Assembly: GCA_032622095.1 (NCBI GenBank)
Contig: CP136069.1
Coordinates: 65,867,319 to 65,931,318, forward strand
Direction: 5' to 3'
DNA: 64,000 nucleotides
From: Siphonodentalium dalli
Taxonomy: Eukaryota > Mollusca > Scaphopoda > Gadilida > Siphonodentaliidae
Numbering within the stretch: position 1 is the stretch's first letter; every line of letters starts with the position of its first letter. A program made the translations under genes and the position numbers. Shown one piece after another: positions 62,911 to 64,000 of the stretch. The notes below the pieces were generated by a model. It did no database searches. It was given only the letters and a program-made list of their open reading frames with translations, and had not been told where the DNA came from.

Positions 62911-63022
62911 CTGCAAAACAAAACAAGAACAGTTTTATTAAAGATGGATTATCTCTTTAAATAACAAATTTGAAATAGTTGTGTGGGTATAAAATAATAA
63001 TAAAAGGCCGCTCGGCCACAGT

Positions 63023-63761
63023 GTCCCCCGAACCGGTGGCTTCATTTGGAGCGGAGTATTGTAGAAGTATTCTATATGGATAAGACACTTGTGCATTGTC
63101 TCATTACTAACATGCATACAAATAACCAAATCTTAAAAAAACTCTTAAAGTAAAAATATAACCTCAAATTGTCAAAAAATGAAGAAAATTACAAGAAAAA
63201 TTGAATTTTCTAAGTCGAAAAGCCCATAACTCTGAGAAAAATCATCGGATCAAATTCGAATTTGACCTGTATCTTGATGTGACTGATCAACATAAAAACT
63301 GTATTTGCAATTAAATGATCCAAACTTGAGATATCATCCGGAAACCAAAAAAGTGAGAAATTTTCTAAGTAAAACAAGTCGAAAAAGGGCCACAACTCTC
63401 GCAAAAATGGGCAGAGCATACCCATATTCGAACTTGACCTGTACATAGGGCTGATAAACTCACATACCAAATTTGGTTCAGATATGATCACACAGACTGA
63501 AGTTATCATCCGGAAACCATAAAATTACAAGATTTTAAGTAAAAAAAAGGGCCATAACTCTCGCAAAAATGGGCGGAGCAAACCCATATTCGAACTTGAC
63601 CTGTATTTTGGTCTGATAAACTCACCTATGAAATTTGCTTTTGATCTAATAGCCGAAACTAAAGTTATCATCCGGAAACCATTTCCGGACGCACGGAACG
63701 ACGGACGCATGGACGGACACTGGCTATTTTAATAGTCCCCCGAATTTTTTTTTCGGGGGAC
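63023..63761. mobile_element. Dispersed element with GTCCCCCGAA inverted ends
   Basis: GTCCCCCGAACCGG at the left. At the right, GTCCCCCGAA-T(n)-TTCGGGGGAC makes a terminal hairpin. Two to three modules of TAAGTCGAAAAGCCCATAAC and TTCGAACTTGACCTGTA lie between. Confidence 0.75.
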
Positions 63762-64000
63762 AATAAATATGAACTGAAGACCCCTGTCCGGAAAGGCTTC
63801 TATCAATTGATATTGATTTTATTTGTCTACTTTTAGAACAGACCATTCGGGTGATACCATATAGCGATAGAGAGTGCTTGGCTGTTCCTATGGCTATATA
63901 TATGTACCGAATGTCAAATGTCCCAGATTGATTGGTTGTATTGTTTTATTCCATAGTTATAAGCGATAATGAGTATAATTAACGTTTATTTGTGACAAAA

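Noticed and set aside
63500-63720. Open frame of 61 residues near the upper end as a further laminin exon
   Set aside because: It lies in the dispersed element with GTCCCCCGAA ends; no L4b-like residues or splice sites with suitable phase.

Overview
The window is eukaryotic, AT-rich and dominated by introns. It lies inside one large gene on the minus strand that encodes a laminin alpha chain, a secreted basement-membrane protein. The mix of dense palindromic mobile elements, many short intronic tandem arrays and one extracellular-matrix gene suggests an invertebrate, most likely a bivalve or other mollusc. That guess rests on general character only; nothing in the window identifies a species.

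I could chain 40 consecutive internal exons by splice dinucleotide and phase, from 62910 down to 535: 5846 coding nt, about 1948 residues, with no phase break. Both gene ends lie outside the window. Residues below are numbered from the exon at 62910. In protein order the exons encode: (1) a domain IV of the L4b/LF type, residues 1 to about 320 (62910-53250); (2) laminin EGF-like (LE) modules, about 320-515 (53230-44240); (3) an L4a domain, about 516-708 (44235-34590); (4) a second LE block, about 709-1043 (34600-25725); (5) the coiled-coil domain II+I, about 1044-1611, 568 residues (24957-9539), opened by a Cys-x-x-Cys pair; (6) LG1, about 1612-1804 (8530-4289); and (7) most of LG2, about 1805-1948 (3220-535). 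L4b plus L4a in one chain fits the alpha-3/5 class (vertebrate LAMA5 or LAMA3B, insect LanA). The N-terminal LN domain and first LE block lie beyond 64000; the rest of LG2 and LG3-5 lie off the low end.

The introns hold non-autonomous DNA transposons of several families. One is a foldback element starting CAGTAATGCCC (TA target). Another starts CAAGCCTTG and is hAT-like, with readable 8-bp target duplications. At least four families start CCCTTT and sit in TTAA (piggyBac-like). Three more hAT-type elements are present, one with a remnant of a zinc-finger transposase reading frame. There are also dispersed elements with GTCCCCCGAA or CATACCCCC ends, and eight tandem arrays.

The most unusual signal is that several tandem arrays and shorter duplications start at splice junctions and copy the exon edge. 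Near 15.7, 16.8, 38.95, 41.3, 42.2, 50.5 and 57.5 kb the intron carries from one to about 25 copies of the adjacent exon end or of a short internal exon stretch, several with a usable-looking AG acceptor or GTAAG donor. I found no second gene, tRNA, rRNA or CRISPR array.
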